Shown here: positions 36,777 through 48,582 of the stretch, piece after piece
How the letters are laid out: each line of letters starts with the position of its first letter
Position numbering within the stretch: the stretch's first letter is position 1
Assembly (NCBI GenBank): GCA_000310025.1
Contig: FN648707.1
Span: forward strand, 667,522 to 731,521
Reading direction: 5' to 3'
DNA length: 64,000 bases
Source of the DNA: Ectocarpus siliculosus
Lineage: Eukaryota > Sar > Phaeophyceae > Ectocarpales > Ectocarpaceae
Position numbers and translations under genes: made by a program
Notes under the pieces: generated by a model
Database searches by the model: none
Seen by the model: only the letters and a program-made list of their open reading frames with translations
Told to the model about the DNA's origin: nothing

Positions 36777-39700
36777 ATGACATTTTTCCTGCATGATTTC
36801 CCTTCTGCCGCTGATGAGTTGGTGCATCGTTCGGGTCTTGACACTGATCGCAGGAAGCCCAGCGAGGTGCTTGAACCGCACAGACGTCGGGCGGTGATGG
36901 TTTGGATTGTGTCGGTGGTCGCCATCATCGCATGTGAGCGCATCGACACAAATTGACAGTCTGTGTATGGTCAAAACGTCAAAACCGCAAACCGTGCAAC
37001 CATCGATGGAATTATGCCAAGCTGGTAGAGGCTGATAGACAGTCGATCGAGAGCGAGCATTACAGTAGTACGTCGAGATTAATAGCCCTCTCGATGGAGG
37101 ATTTCTTAGAATAGCCTACACGGTAGGCTATGTAACAATATGGCCAGTGTACCGTCGAAACACGTTTCATGGAGATCTCCGGTAGATATGGAGGAGCGTG
37201 TCCGCCGTTTGTAAGGAGGGAGAAATAACGTGCAACACCGAGACGGAACACGGCAGTGTGTGCGGTTCGAGAAACCCGACGTCAGGTCTTTCGCAGTTAA
37301 CAGCAGGTATCATCACACTGTTTGTCTGCGTGGACAGGGAGGATTTTGGGGGATATGCAGATGCTACTCTCAGCACAGACCAAGAGCTTGCAACCCCCAA
37401 ATGTACGTCCACGGCGTAGTCCAGTGAACGTACAGTAGTATCAAGAGAGAATGACGCAAGAAAACGAGGGGGAAACGAAAAAACATCATTTGTAGGATCA
37501 AGTGAAGAATGAAGGAAAGGTTAGGAAATAATCTACTGCTGTAGCGAAGGAAACGTGGACATGTACGTATGTGGTGCTTCGGACATGCGTATTGTAGAAA
37601 TCAAGGGGTGTCCATGATATTGTCCGACAGCTATAGTAGAGGGCACGCATGTTGTTGCGTGGAGTTAGCGGCGGTATAGGGAAGCAGCTAACTATCATGT
37701 TTCACCTGGAATTCGATGGCTGCGCTCGTCACAATTCGGCGTTCTTCCTTGGAATTTCAGCCGTGATTTTCAGCGACACGCGCGCAGACGAGCGTATGTC
37801 TCCGGTACAGCAGTGGGAGGCTATGGGTATTGCGCAGTCGCTGTTGTGGCTACACCGCAGACCTCGATTTTTTTGTATGCTGGTTTTCATAGAGCACTTG
37901 GAAAAGGCGCAGAAAAAGTCTTGCACATGATTTTAGTGAAACGGCGTGTATTACATACAGTACGACATTCCTACAGAAGCATTGCTTTCATGTTACCTGA
38001 ATGCCGCTCTAAAACAGCGTTGTTGATTGCACAAAAACCATCCGTTCACGTCGTGTGTTGCAGGCACAGACGCTAAACATCAATATAGCTGACGGACATC
38101 CAGTCGCCCCCCTGACATACATATAGGCATGGGCAAAAAAACGAGCCCGCGCCTTGCTCTCACTCCTTTCGCTCAGACGAAAACAGGTCAAGCGTATGTG
38201 TGATAGGTGCACGAGACTATATGCAGGGAAGACACAGGTCGCATACTAGACACTCGCGCGCGGCACGCGTGTGTGTGTACACGCCGTTTCTCTCCTCGTT
38301 TCACAGTCAGTCATATACTGTAAGTAGACGATAGCAGGTGCTGTTGAATATCACACCCTCCTGTCTCTCTCTCGATCTGCCGGGTATCCTCTTTCCCCCA
38401 GCAATGTATTTCTCTGCTTCACGATACCTTTTCAGACCAGCAGCAGAACCTCGTGGATCTAATCCTCTCTTAGCACAGACTGTCGGGTTCACTCCTTCCA
38501 TTTGGTCGTCCTATACTCACTTCCTTCTACGCACTAAAATAGGCATTTTCAAATCTACACACACTTTCGCTCGTCGTCATCGTGTTAGGTGTGATGGAAT
38601 TCCGATCTCTATCGGTCCACCCGACTACTATGAAAGGTGAGGGTCACGACGGCCACCAGGGTGTTAAACTTGGAACAGAGTGTGCCGGTGATCGATTCGT
38701 GTTGCCGTGAATGCGATAATCAGCATTTGTGAAGGACGCCGACCGTGTGCTATTGGAGATGTATTATACATATGAGTAGAGTCAGGTCGAGCAACGATAG
38801 AGTAAAAGACGGGTTGCAAGCCAGGCTTGGACACCTCATCAAATGAATGCCTGCAGGTGAACACTTTCGGCGAGATAAATACTGGATACCAATTGAGAGG
38901 CAAGTCATGATTGTCGAGTACATCAAACGTCACCAGAAAATACCTCCTTTTTAGGGCGAGGCAATTTCATATTTTCTCTATAGCACACAATCGACGACAT
39001 AGATTTTATTGCCGGCTTCTTGACTGAGCACCTGTTCATATCGCCAAGTTCTTGAATACTGGATCTTGGAGATTCGAATGGAACTACTAATCCAAGTACT
39101 TGAATGCTGGCGTGTTCTGCAAACATTATGTCTTTCAGTAGAGACTTACGGCGAAGAGACGGAAGAGTGAATGAACACAAAAAGAGACAAGCCGGTTTGA
39201 TGGTAAACCGATGTGGGTGGTACAGGATCGTCGTATGGAGTCGGGAACTCGTCCGGATTCGCCGAGCGGTCATTGTCGCATTCATTACCGTAGCTCGTCG
39301 TCTACGCTGCGCCTCATTCCGCCTGCCCATTCCGTCTGTCAATTCGAATCCTGGAGAATCGCCGTTGAGAAGGTTGGCATCCCACTCATGTGGAATCTTG
39401 TACCACAAGAAAAAACGAATCAGAGGAATACGTCTTCGCAAATAGGTCGATCGGTTTGATAGTAAACCTGTGGGCGGCATCGTCGTTGACATCGGGTTAC
39501 CGTCACATTCTTGGTTGCTTATCGTCTACGCTGAAACTCATTCCGTCTGTCGATTTCACTCTCTGGTAATCGATGGTGTGAGTGAGGCATGCCGAGAGGT
39601 ACAAGTGTGAGAAAATAATCAGAGCAGGCAAGGCGACAGCCGTCGTTTGTTGCGGTGTTGCAACCTGGCACCCGTTCACGACGAGCGGGTAGAACGCAAG

Positions 39701-42700
39701 GCGACAGAAAGTAGTGGCTTGCGCTGGGAATACAATCGTTTCGCGAGGACCTGTATGATGCGGCGAAATAGAGTGGTTCGGTTGCAGACGTTTGATGTGG
39801 ATTTGGCAGCAGACGACGGCATCAAATCCTCAACAATTGATGGCATCCAATTAGCAACATATTTGTAGTCACGGGTGGAGGGTGCATATCTGGAAGTGAG
39901 TGTGTGGATCGTGTGTGTGATGTGAGATCTGAAGAGGGCAAGCAGGTGTACGGAAGGAAGAAAATCCCAAACATGACCTGATTTGCGACCCTGCGGATAT
40001 GTACCACTGTTCTCTCGCCAATACGCACGACCGAAGCTGGCGCTTTATGCTGTACGGGTATTGGTCGCAGCACGTGTGTGAAACCCGCCGAAAGGCCATA
40101 TTGGATGAGTTCCAATTTGAAACGAACAACAGCCAAAATCATACCATAATCTAATTAGGAGTATACGTTTGCATCGTGTGGCTTCTACTACCAATTACCG
40201 TGGTTGTAGAAGTATTTCTATCGGAGTAGAACAAAACATTATGGTATTTCAAATATGTATATGCATTGTCCGTGACCATCTCCCTCTGTCTCATTTCATG
40301 CTGTCTCGATCTCGATCGATGAACCTGCCGGCCTCTCCTCCACCAATCCCACTACTCCTGTTTCCCATCGTCTTGATTCGCTAAGCTCACCGCTGCAGCA
40401 TTTATCCCAACGGTGATGTGTGCTGGCATACGATAGGCTGATCTATTTGTAACTGTCGCTCCTCGGATTTGTCCCGATTCTCGCGGTAGTGTCAGACAAA
40501 TAAGGTATTTTCGCGTACGTCCCCGTTCCGATGTACAGGTCAGGTAATATCAACACATTATTATTTGACCTATGGATCGCCGACAGTGGCGGTCGCGCGA
40601 AGCGCTACACCCAATTCCCTGCCACATGCATGACCTGGTAAGACTATGACGTCCGCCAGTTCTACTCCATGACAATACTAAGCGTAGATGTAAAGTCAGA
40701 CAATAATAAACGAAAGAAGCTAAGATGTTATCAGTCTACTGTGTGCATGTTTTCCGTGTGCCGTGGAATCGCCGAATTTGGCAAAATCCTTTTAAGATTC
40801 TTCCTCGATACGTGACATTCTTGCTTCCCCAGAAGAAAGTCAACAGAGCAAGAATTTCGCACGCGAATCCCATCCCAGGTAAAGAAGTGATTATTGGGTA
40901 TGTAAAGTTATTGTTCCCGACACAATATATGACACTGCGCCACTATACCATACTACTTCTGTAGGACAACTTCTTGATGGAATCACATCACACCACCCCA
41001 CCTTGGAATGGGTTCGTTTGTGTCTGTGGCTTCGCAGATTCCGGTTGGCTGCTCTACAAAGCAACGGAGAAGGCGAAGTCACCCGACACGTCTTTTGTGA
41101 TGACGGTGAGGCGGGTGTCCCTATCTTTCAACCTAGACTGGCTTCCATGTCAGAAGCAATAATCTCCCTGATGCCGAAGCAATACAGAAAAGCACTGCTA
41201 CCGCTGTGCCACACAATGTTGTCATATCTTGTTGCCAGTAAATAGCCAAGAGCTTCTCGCGAAAGATGGATTGTGGGAATCGATTTTGAGTGGTTCCAAA
41301 GACGAAGGGAAAGCACTGGGTGTGGGTGATTCCTGCCGCTCAAGTGTTCTTTGGTTGGAGGGGAAAATGGAAATACATAGTTGCTTGGTCATTTTGAGGT
41401 ACCTTCTTGGAGATAAATGACAATATATCACGGTGGACTAGATTACCGTTGCGTCGTGAGATCGAACTTCACGTCGCCAACTCCTAAGGGCTTGAGCACG
41501 GTGTCCGACGCTCGCCCGCTGACGCGCAAACGTCACGCGACGCAATGCGCGACTGACCCAATAGTGTCTTGTTTGGTTTATTCCCTGCACCCCCGTTGTT
41601 TTTTCAGAGCGAGGTATACAAATACCCCGACCTCTGGGTTTGCCTGTACAATAACTACGGCTGCGACGAGTGGGAACTCGAGGAAGGGTGTGTGGATTCT
41701 GCGTGGATGACCGAGGGGGGAGTACCGGACGCGGTGTTCTACCCCAGAGTCAAACTGGACCAGCTACAAGAAACAACGACCGAGGAACTACAAATCGAAG
41801 CTATCCCTGAAAACACCGACTTTGACAGCGAGGGAAACTACGTGGAGGATGTGAGCCTCGAAATCTCCCTTCCTTCTTCAATCGTATTGATTTCTTGCGG
41901 CTGTTCGGGGTACGTTTTCACATGAAGACTTGTGGAGTTACCTTGGAATTTTCGGTGTTGTCCATGCGCCGTTCACATGAAATGTTCATGAAATAAGGGT
42001 ACAGGCGGGTGATATGCTTCATGCCATGTCAAAGATGCACGCCGCACAGGTCCCACGACCGATATATTCACAGCAGAAGAGTATCAGTGTCGAAAACGTC
42101 TCGTCAACACCTTTCGGAACGATGTTAGCGCCCTCCTTGTTGCCGCAGAGCAATCGAGTTTGAAACCAATCGGCCGCCCGCAGCTGCAGATTCTTGTCAA
42201 CAAACAGAAGTAGGTCGGATGGCGTACGAGAGGCTACCTGCACTACCGAACCGAAACATTCTTGGGGGGGAATAAGGCCACCGTTTCGTCCTCAATTGCT
42301 AGGTTCACCGTAGTCTGGCCGAAAATGGTACTGCAGTCCTGAGAATTCAAGCTCGCAACACTGAAACCTGGTGTATTCTCGACGATGATACGTTCGCCTT
42401 GTCGTAGACCCTTTCGGGTGCTCCTGTGCGCCCTTTCTGTGTGAGCGTGCCATCGCCACCCTCGAAGAACGAAAGCGAATGCAATCTAACCCTTGCCGAG
42501 CCTCCGTATGAATAGGGCTAGCCGCTCTCCGCTGTATACTCTGTAGCCCACAGGGGCGAGCTTCAAGGCGCCATGATGCATGTAGCGTTGCCTTTCCACC
42601 ATCTAGCGAGACGTCGGAGTATTTGCATATCTAACTTTGGCTGTATGCGGCTCTTGTACCGTTGTTCTGGATCCGACGGCGTCGTTGTTGCGGTTTGTAC

Positions 42701-44485
42701 AATAGGGGAGAGGCCAGTGCGTGATTTTCAAGACGTCGTCTGCGACTGCCTTCGTTGGACAAGAACGAGATCCCCACGAGTACCTGGACTACATCCATTT
42801 GGATGTGAGCTACTTGAACCGCCGTACGACGACACTTGTGGTCCACGAAACATTATTGTACATGCCGTGTTTCCCAAATTTTGCTGAGGTGTTCGTTTTA
42901 CCCGTCGCGCGCCCACAGCAAGACCTCTTTCAATCACAGTACGTCTACGTCTCCGTGAACCTTTCCATTGTATCCTTTGGAACGCACGCTGGTTTGAATG
43001 TTGTTGAAACGTTTATGCATATGCCCGCCACACATGATCGAAACGATTTGCCGTACCCAGAGTGCATGGCGGTTCTTGACACCAACGATTTGAAAAACGT
43101 ATATCCAAGCCTAGAATCAAACGTTGGGTTCCACCCACATAGAGGAGTTACACCACCCCATACAAGACACATATCTCTGTCTGCGGGGGCGAACCAGCGA
43201 CGAGCGAGGGGTGTGACATTGCCGTGGAGCAAATGAAACATCCTCCCGCTAGTCTCAACAGCTCAACCGGACGAGCGCATGGGGCTGACGGCTACACTGG
43301 CTGATGCACGGAAGCAATATGTCGCTCAGGCACATGTAGATAGACATGATCGCCAACGACTCTATCAGGAAACATGGCTTGGGCAAATATTCTCGGAGCC
43401 ACCGTTCGTACCGCTATCTTGGTTGTGTCACCCCGACAACCGTGTATGCCTTTCGCTGATGAACAGATGTACTGGTACCCGGGCGGCAAATTTGGAAACT
43501 CTACGACGTGCGTCGCTGACGGGGTACAGTGGACGGACCACAGGTGAAGATACGTTGATGTTGTGATATTTCCCCGACGTTGGATGTTCCAAACACGGTA
43601 GTGTATATCTATCTGGTACAAGTATCATTTTCTGTGGCGGGTTTGCCCTTTACATGAACTGATCACCGGATGGATGTCTTCGTTCACCTGCAGATACCTC
43701 AAGGAGTTGTCTCCCTCACGGTGCGGTAGCAGGGTCTAGCAGATCAACATGTTCAGTCGTAACCGCCTCTGTACACTTCTTCACGCATTTTCCGTCCCCC
43801 GTTCTGCGGCAGGGAGTGGGTTTATGGCTTCCTGAGCGACCCCGAGGATCCCACAGCGATTTCAACAGGATTTCCGTTGTCCTACAGCTGCATCACGAAT
43901 ACCTCCAACACCCACATCTTTAACACGCTCGTGAGCAAGAATTCCTCAGACCGGTGTCCGGAGAGGAGTAGATGTTGATGTTTGGCGATATTGGAGAAAT
44001 TTCCAGCTTGAACGTGGGCAGTCGCGACTTACGTCGCTACATTACATTCACCCTACGTAGGGGACAATCGCACCGAACCAACAAAGAACCCACATTTTTT
44101 TAATTCCAAACACGCCCTTACCATGTCATTTGAATTGTAAAGCAGTTGCTCATAAAGATCATAAAACAACACATTGGGTTCTTTCGAGGTGTGGCGGTAG
44201 TTTTGTCTTTCAGACTTAATAGCCGGCAATGGTCAAGTGTGTGCGAGAGAAGCCATTTTCCCAACAGGTCGGCATAATTCGTCTCACCATGCTGTGTTTT
44301 GTGTTCGTGCATCGCGTGCTTGTGCGGCCGGCGTGTCAGGGCATTGGCCTTACCAAGCAGAACAAGTTTATGGAGGATGACCAATCGTCCTACAAGGCGC
44401 TGTTTACGAATTTTGGGCATCACAAGAATGTGGTACGTCTGACCTGCAGCTGCAGCACTTTCGAATGTTGTCTCCGTCACTGTCG

Positions 44486-44537
<52 letters not shown>

Positions 44538-45267
44538 TGTTTAGTTGCCCTGCAAAACCTCCGGCACTTCTCATTCGTCCGCAATCGTGTTTCCACAATG
44601 CAGGTGAACCCAAACATCACAATGCCATATGCGCATCTGTCTCTGGAGATGAAGCAGCAGGCTGACTCTTGGGAGATCATCACAGAGTCCAACCCGTACG
44701 AGTTCGTCGAGATGTTTGGAAATATTGGCGGGTTTTGGGGTGAGTGAGACAAAACGAAGCGGTACATGTAGTACAGTCGCGGAATTGTACCACATTCTTC
44801 GCCCTGCAGTCATGGCATCCCCGCCCGTGTGCCTAGGAGAACAGACCATCTGCTCTAGCGACTCGCAAAGATTCTTTGTGACGAAGCACTTGACGTGTAA
44901 CAACCGTTCATGCTTCATGAACGATTGAACCTGTTTCCGACGTTGTCTCGGCCGCCACGCACCCTTTCCGCTCACTCCCACCCCCACAGATCTTCTTCTC
45001 ATACTGTGGCCCTTGTGCTTCGTCGCGACCACTCAAGAAGATCCCCACCTCAAACCTCGCACCTTCAAGAAGTCAGTCATCAGAGGGGCCGAACGCGCGG
45101 CGGGTGTTACCAAGGTGATCGCGCGTGCGGCGCCCATCAGACGCTCCAGCACAAGGAGCCGTGCGGCGGCGGTAGATGGCTTCGAAGATCAAGAAGAAGT
45201 GCCCGCGTGGGAGGGACAACCCACGCAACAACAGCAACAGCCCCCGCAGTCAACCAGCCACTGTTGA
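36777..45267 (+). CDS. Two-pass membrane protein with Cys-containing ectodomain, paralog 3 (apparently intact)
   Basis: Exons: 36854-36933 (or from an ATG at 36777, which gives an open N-terminus DFPSAADELVHRSGLDTDRR), 40833-40878, 41038-41105, 41608-41850, about 42733-42804, 43467-43543, 43813-43930, 44340-44432, 44604-44739 and 44990-45267. The 46- and 68-base exons join exactly (NPIP-D-SGWLLY), and the run from MYWYPGG to the stop is fully in phase. First membrane segment: RRRAVMVWIVSVVAIIA. Second: GNIGGFW-D-LLLILWPLCFV. Sequons GNSTTC, TNTSNT and NPNITM lie between them. The cytoplasmic tail is about 91 residues with TFKKS near its start and a Gln run near the end (TQQQQQPPQ). At least one exon between 36933 and 40833 is unidentified, since phase 1 cannot join phase 0 without a stop. 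The first intron region has gained about 3.6 kb. The likely role is a channel-like or receptor-like membrane protein; function is not proven. Confidence 0.65.
37190..40710. other. About 3.6 kb insertion in the early intron of paralog 3
   Basis: The distance between the first membrane exon and the 46-base exon is about 290 bases in paralog 1 and 330 in paralog 2, but 3.9 kb here. The sequence between about 37190 and 40710 has no counterpart in the other blocks. It carries no recognisable transposon protein. It has an internal direct repeat (CGGTTTGATGGTAAACC near 39191 and CGGTTTGATAGTAAACC near 39451, itself an inverted repeat) and plain spacer otherwise. Confidence 0.6.
44487..44536 (+). repeat. 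Pure (TTG)n microsatellite in intron of paralog 3
   Basis: About 16-17 uninterrupted TTG units between the 93-base and 136-base exons, the longest and purest of the four homologous tracts. Confidence 0.95.
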
Positions 45268-46710
45268 CCTCGTCCCCGTAGTAGGGCGTAATAAGCATTC
45301 CACACCCTGGGGCCAAACGCACCCCTCGAAACGTGAAGGGATACGCCAGGGCATCGAAAGCGGGGGAGCTGTGGACGTGGAGGCGAATAGCCCTTGCCGG
45401 ATAGGGCAAAACATGTTGTCCCCGACCGGTGGTTCCAGAAGTAGCGGGGAAGGGAGTCATGAAAATCTTGACGGTTGTACTCGAAATTGTAAGTTGGGTT
45501 GCGTTTCAATACCCCTGTGTCAGAAATGCATTAGCGTTGATCGCACATCAGTGACGTCTTCTTCACGTATCAATGATGCCTTGGCAGCTTCTTCTTGGCC
45601 GATTCGTTCTGGTGTACTCCGTAGTTTGTGTTTCCACGAGAGACAGGTTGGGTGTCTGTTGCGCATATGTTCCTTGGTGTGTGATTTTCTGTGTGTTTGC
45701 GTCGGTGTGATAGATCCCACAGCCACCTCTAGAGAGAGTTTTTCCTTTCCTTGTTCCGTAGCCCTGTTTCGTTGATGTACGTGGGATGACCATACCTTCC
45801 TTCCTTCCTTCCTGCCTGGCTGACACGAAACGACTTTGTTCTTATGAAGGAAAGACATACTGCGAACAAGATCTACCCACTTTTGCCACCAGGGGAGCGC
45901 CTTGCGAAGAGAGTAAAATTTCCGCTGGCTTTGAATGTCGACCTTTTGGAGGGGGGCGTACCACATGGTGGGGCATATAGTTTTTTATCTATGGATTCAG
46001 TTTTATCTAGGCGGGGCTCCGAATGATTCTGGCTGCAGACGGGGGTAGAGGGTACCGTATGGGGTCCGCAAGGGCAGCATTTGAAGGTAGGACAGCGCGG
46101 CGAACCTCAAGTTTGGAGTTTGGAATTAGGCCCCAACGTTTTGAGTGTATCAGGTCATCCTTTCGAGTCGCCCACGGTGACGAGTGCTCGCGGGGTCGTC
46201 AACAGAATCTCGATTAGAGTCGAGTAGAGTTTAATGAACAATATATATTTGGTGTATTCTCAGGCATTTGAAATATTGTGTATTCTCATGCAATTGAAAT
46301 ACGTAGTGTACGGTGATGGAATTCGGGACCTTCTATCGAATTGAAAAGGACATCGATTCTACAAAGATCGCGTGATGTTGGTTTCAATGACCGAACAAGA
46401 GGATCGACACGTTGTACGGCATTGGTAGGCTGGACAACTTGGGAGTTGGTGTTTGTGTTATTCTTTGTGTCTGCGGGAATTCGTATATCGTAAGTTCCTC
46501 GAGAGGTAAGCCAGTCTGAGAAACGAGCGAACGTTCGTTGGTTCTCATAAGTGCTATCATGGATAATACTGTTGTCATTTTCGTTTGGCGGAGGAAAGTG
46601 CTCGTTGCTTACTTGCAGTGGACGCAAGCGCGCGCTCGGCGGTCGAGGGGTATAGGCGCACGAAGGAAACATGGCGCTGTACTTCATGTTTACTCTCGAC
46701 GCGAACGACG

Positions 46711-47064
46711 TTAGTATCCGAACAAAGACTCAATATTGTTCACGACTTGCAATTCTTTGAAACCGACATCCAAGGGAATCAACGACAGCGCGTGCCGCAA
46801 ACGATCTCGGTCGACATATGAGCCTCCGTTCATGACGTTGGGTATGTCGGTGGTATGGCACCGGGAACAAATATCACCCCGGCCCAGCGCCGGCCACAAC
46901 CTTTCAAAGGCGCGTTGAATATCAATTGTCAGGGGGAGCAGGTGGTGGTCCCTAGTATTTAGCTGAATATCAATGGATGATGAGAAGGGGGGCCGCGACT
47001 TGTGTTTGCGTGGAATTCTGTACACAACTGGGCGGGCTACGTTTGTCTGCATCCAGGCGAGCAC
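46711..47064 (-). CDS. Hypothetical minus-strand open frame in 3' flank of block 3
   Basis: 117 codons with balanced composition (AFERLWPALGRGDICSRCHT, then DRDRLRHALSLIPLDVGFKE). The counterpart in block 4 (about 60560-60730) keeps RAFGSLWPPLGRD-like sequence but then loses the frame. No domain recognised, although CSRCH is a small Cys/His motif. Could be an exon of a separate gene, a gene fragment, or chance. Confidence 0.25.
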   Translation of the reverse strand: MLAWMQTNVARPVVYRIPRKHKSRPPFSSSIDIQLNTRDHHLLPLTIDIQRAFERLWPALGRGDICSRCHTTDIPNVMNGGSYVDRDRLRHALSLIPLDVGFKELQVVNNIESLFGY

Positions 47065-47724
47065 GCCCCGTGCTGGGTTGCTTGTGTGTACATCGAAAGG
47101 CAGTATTCTGTGTTGCTGTCTACATCTTCCTAAGAAGTCGGTTTCAACTCAAAATACACACATCTCGCTTCTACAAGAAAAAAAAGGTGCCGCCGTTTAC
47201 AAACGGATGCAGTCCGTGTTCCCACCCTCCCCCGTTCTCTTGCTGAGATTGTCGCCAGGCATCTCAGACACACCGCCGATCGGTAGGCTTCTCGCCACCT
47301 TACCTGTCAAGGCACACTCAACACCGCTATCAAGGCTATGGTACACACGTGCCTGACACGCCAGAATACGCGGAATGTTGTATAGCTCTACGGCAATAAA
47401 TATTGGGCACTTCTAAACTCAAAGGATGAACGAATCAGACCCCACACCAAGCCAAATTGAGAGAAGTACGTGGGGACGCGAAGCTTCCCACACGTGCCTA
47501 CTATTCCGGGGGTCCCGTGTCGGGTTTTTGCTGACCACGCACCCTCGCCCGCGCTCGTAGATGTGGATCCAGGAATGCAGGGCGGGAGACGGCGAAGAAC
47601 CAAATGCATTTTGAAAGAAAACAAGCGTTTTGGTGCCCGGAGAGAGGCGAGGGAGAAGGCCCGCGAGGCTAAGAGCAAGGTGGTACAGCTCAGCGCGGAG
47701 ATACAGGGCAATTGGGGAGTCAAC

Positions 47725-47915
47725 GGTGTCATGAGGTGTCTTGGAAGTGTTATGAAGTGTCATGAGGTGTCATGAGGTGTTATGGGGTGCCATAAGGTAT
47801 CATGAGGTGTCTTGAGGTGACAGGAGGTCCCACGGCGTGTCGTAAGGCACCATGACGTGGCATGAAGTGTGATGAGAGGCCATGAGATCCCATGTGGTTT
47901 CATGAGGTGCGCACG
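47725..47915 (+). repeat. TCATGAGGTG degenerate tandem repeat
   Basis: About 18 units of a 10-11 base word with variants (TCATGAGGTG, TTATGGGGTG, CCATAAGGTA). It ends right where the Copia coding sequence begins. Confidence 0.85.
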
Positions 47916-48108
47916 GGATGTTTGAATCTAAGATGGATGTGAACGAGTTTCGTAACATTTATGCGCATTCGCATGAGGTATTACTTCGTACAACTGCAAA
48001 GCGACTGGGCATTGAGTTGGCTGGTGAAATTCATGCGTGTACGGGATGTTCGATGTCGAAGGCATCCAAGGGATCGCTCATGAAACTAAATGCAGATGAG
48101 ACAAAACG

Positions 48109-48582
48109 TTGGGCAGAGTTTTTGTCGACCTGGGAGGGCGGAAGGACGTTGCGTCCGTAGGAGGTAAACAATACCTCATGATAGTGAAGGATGATTTCAC
48201 AAGACGTACATGGATGTATTTCCTGAGAAGTAAATCAGACGCTGCGAGTGCTTTCCGGAGTTTCCTTGCAAGTGTGCGTGCTGATGGTATCCCATCATTG
48301 GTTGAGATTGTTAGATCTGACAATGGGGGGGAGTTTTTCGGGGGAGAATTTGCATCCGTGTGCAACGAGCTCTTGATTAAGCAGGAGTTCACCCCGGCAT
48401 ACAGTCCCCAATACAACGGTGTTGCAGAGCGTGGTTTGGGATTGATTGAGGCGGCGGCCATGGTCGCTCGTATTCAGGCAAAAGTTTGTTTAGGCATGTG
48501 CAATTACCTAAGACTGATAGACTATGGGCTGAGGCGATGCACTGGGCTTGCGAAGCAATTAACCAACCGCTTGTTCCGCTAA
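48109..48582 (+). pseudogene. Copia integrase core
   Basis: Contains VFVDLGGRKDV, YLMIVKDDFTRRTWMYFLRS, VEIVRSDNGGEFFGGEF (second catalytic Asp) and YSPQYNGVAERGLGLIEAAA (catalytic Glu). It is in a different frame from the preceding zinc-binding part, which ends at 48160, and the frame is lost after about 48500, with more homologous sequence from 48608 (WHGEASHARPYPFLKPAYC). Thus at least two frameshifts. Confidence 0.85.

Larger units (their letters stand above)
36290..47300 (+). repeat. Segmental duplication block 3
   Basis: Plus-oriented. The start (GAGCGCGTACCGGGTGGGCA, CGTTCGTGACCAG) matches block 2. The 3' flank matches block 4 well past the gene: CCCGGCCCAGCG, GATGAGAAGGG and CGGGCTACGTTTGTC-like sequence near 46870-47060 against 60630-60830. 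Longer than the other blocks because of an insertion at about 37190-40710. Confidence 0.75.

Noticed and set aside
45520-45966. 149-codon minus-strand frame downstream of paralog 3
   Set aside because: Similar readable stretches occur in the other blocks because the DNA is duplicated, but the frame is broken in copies 1, 2 and 4 and has no domain.
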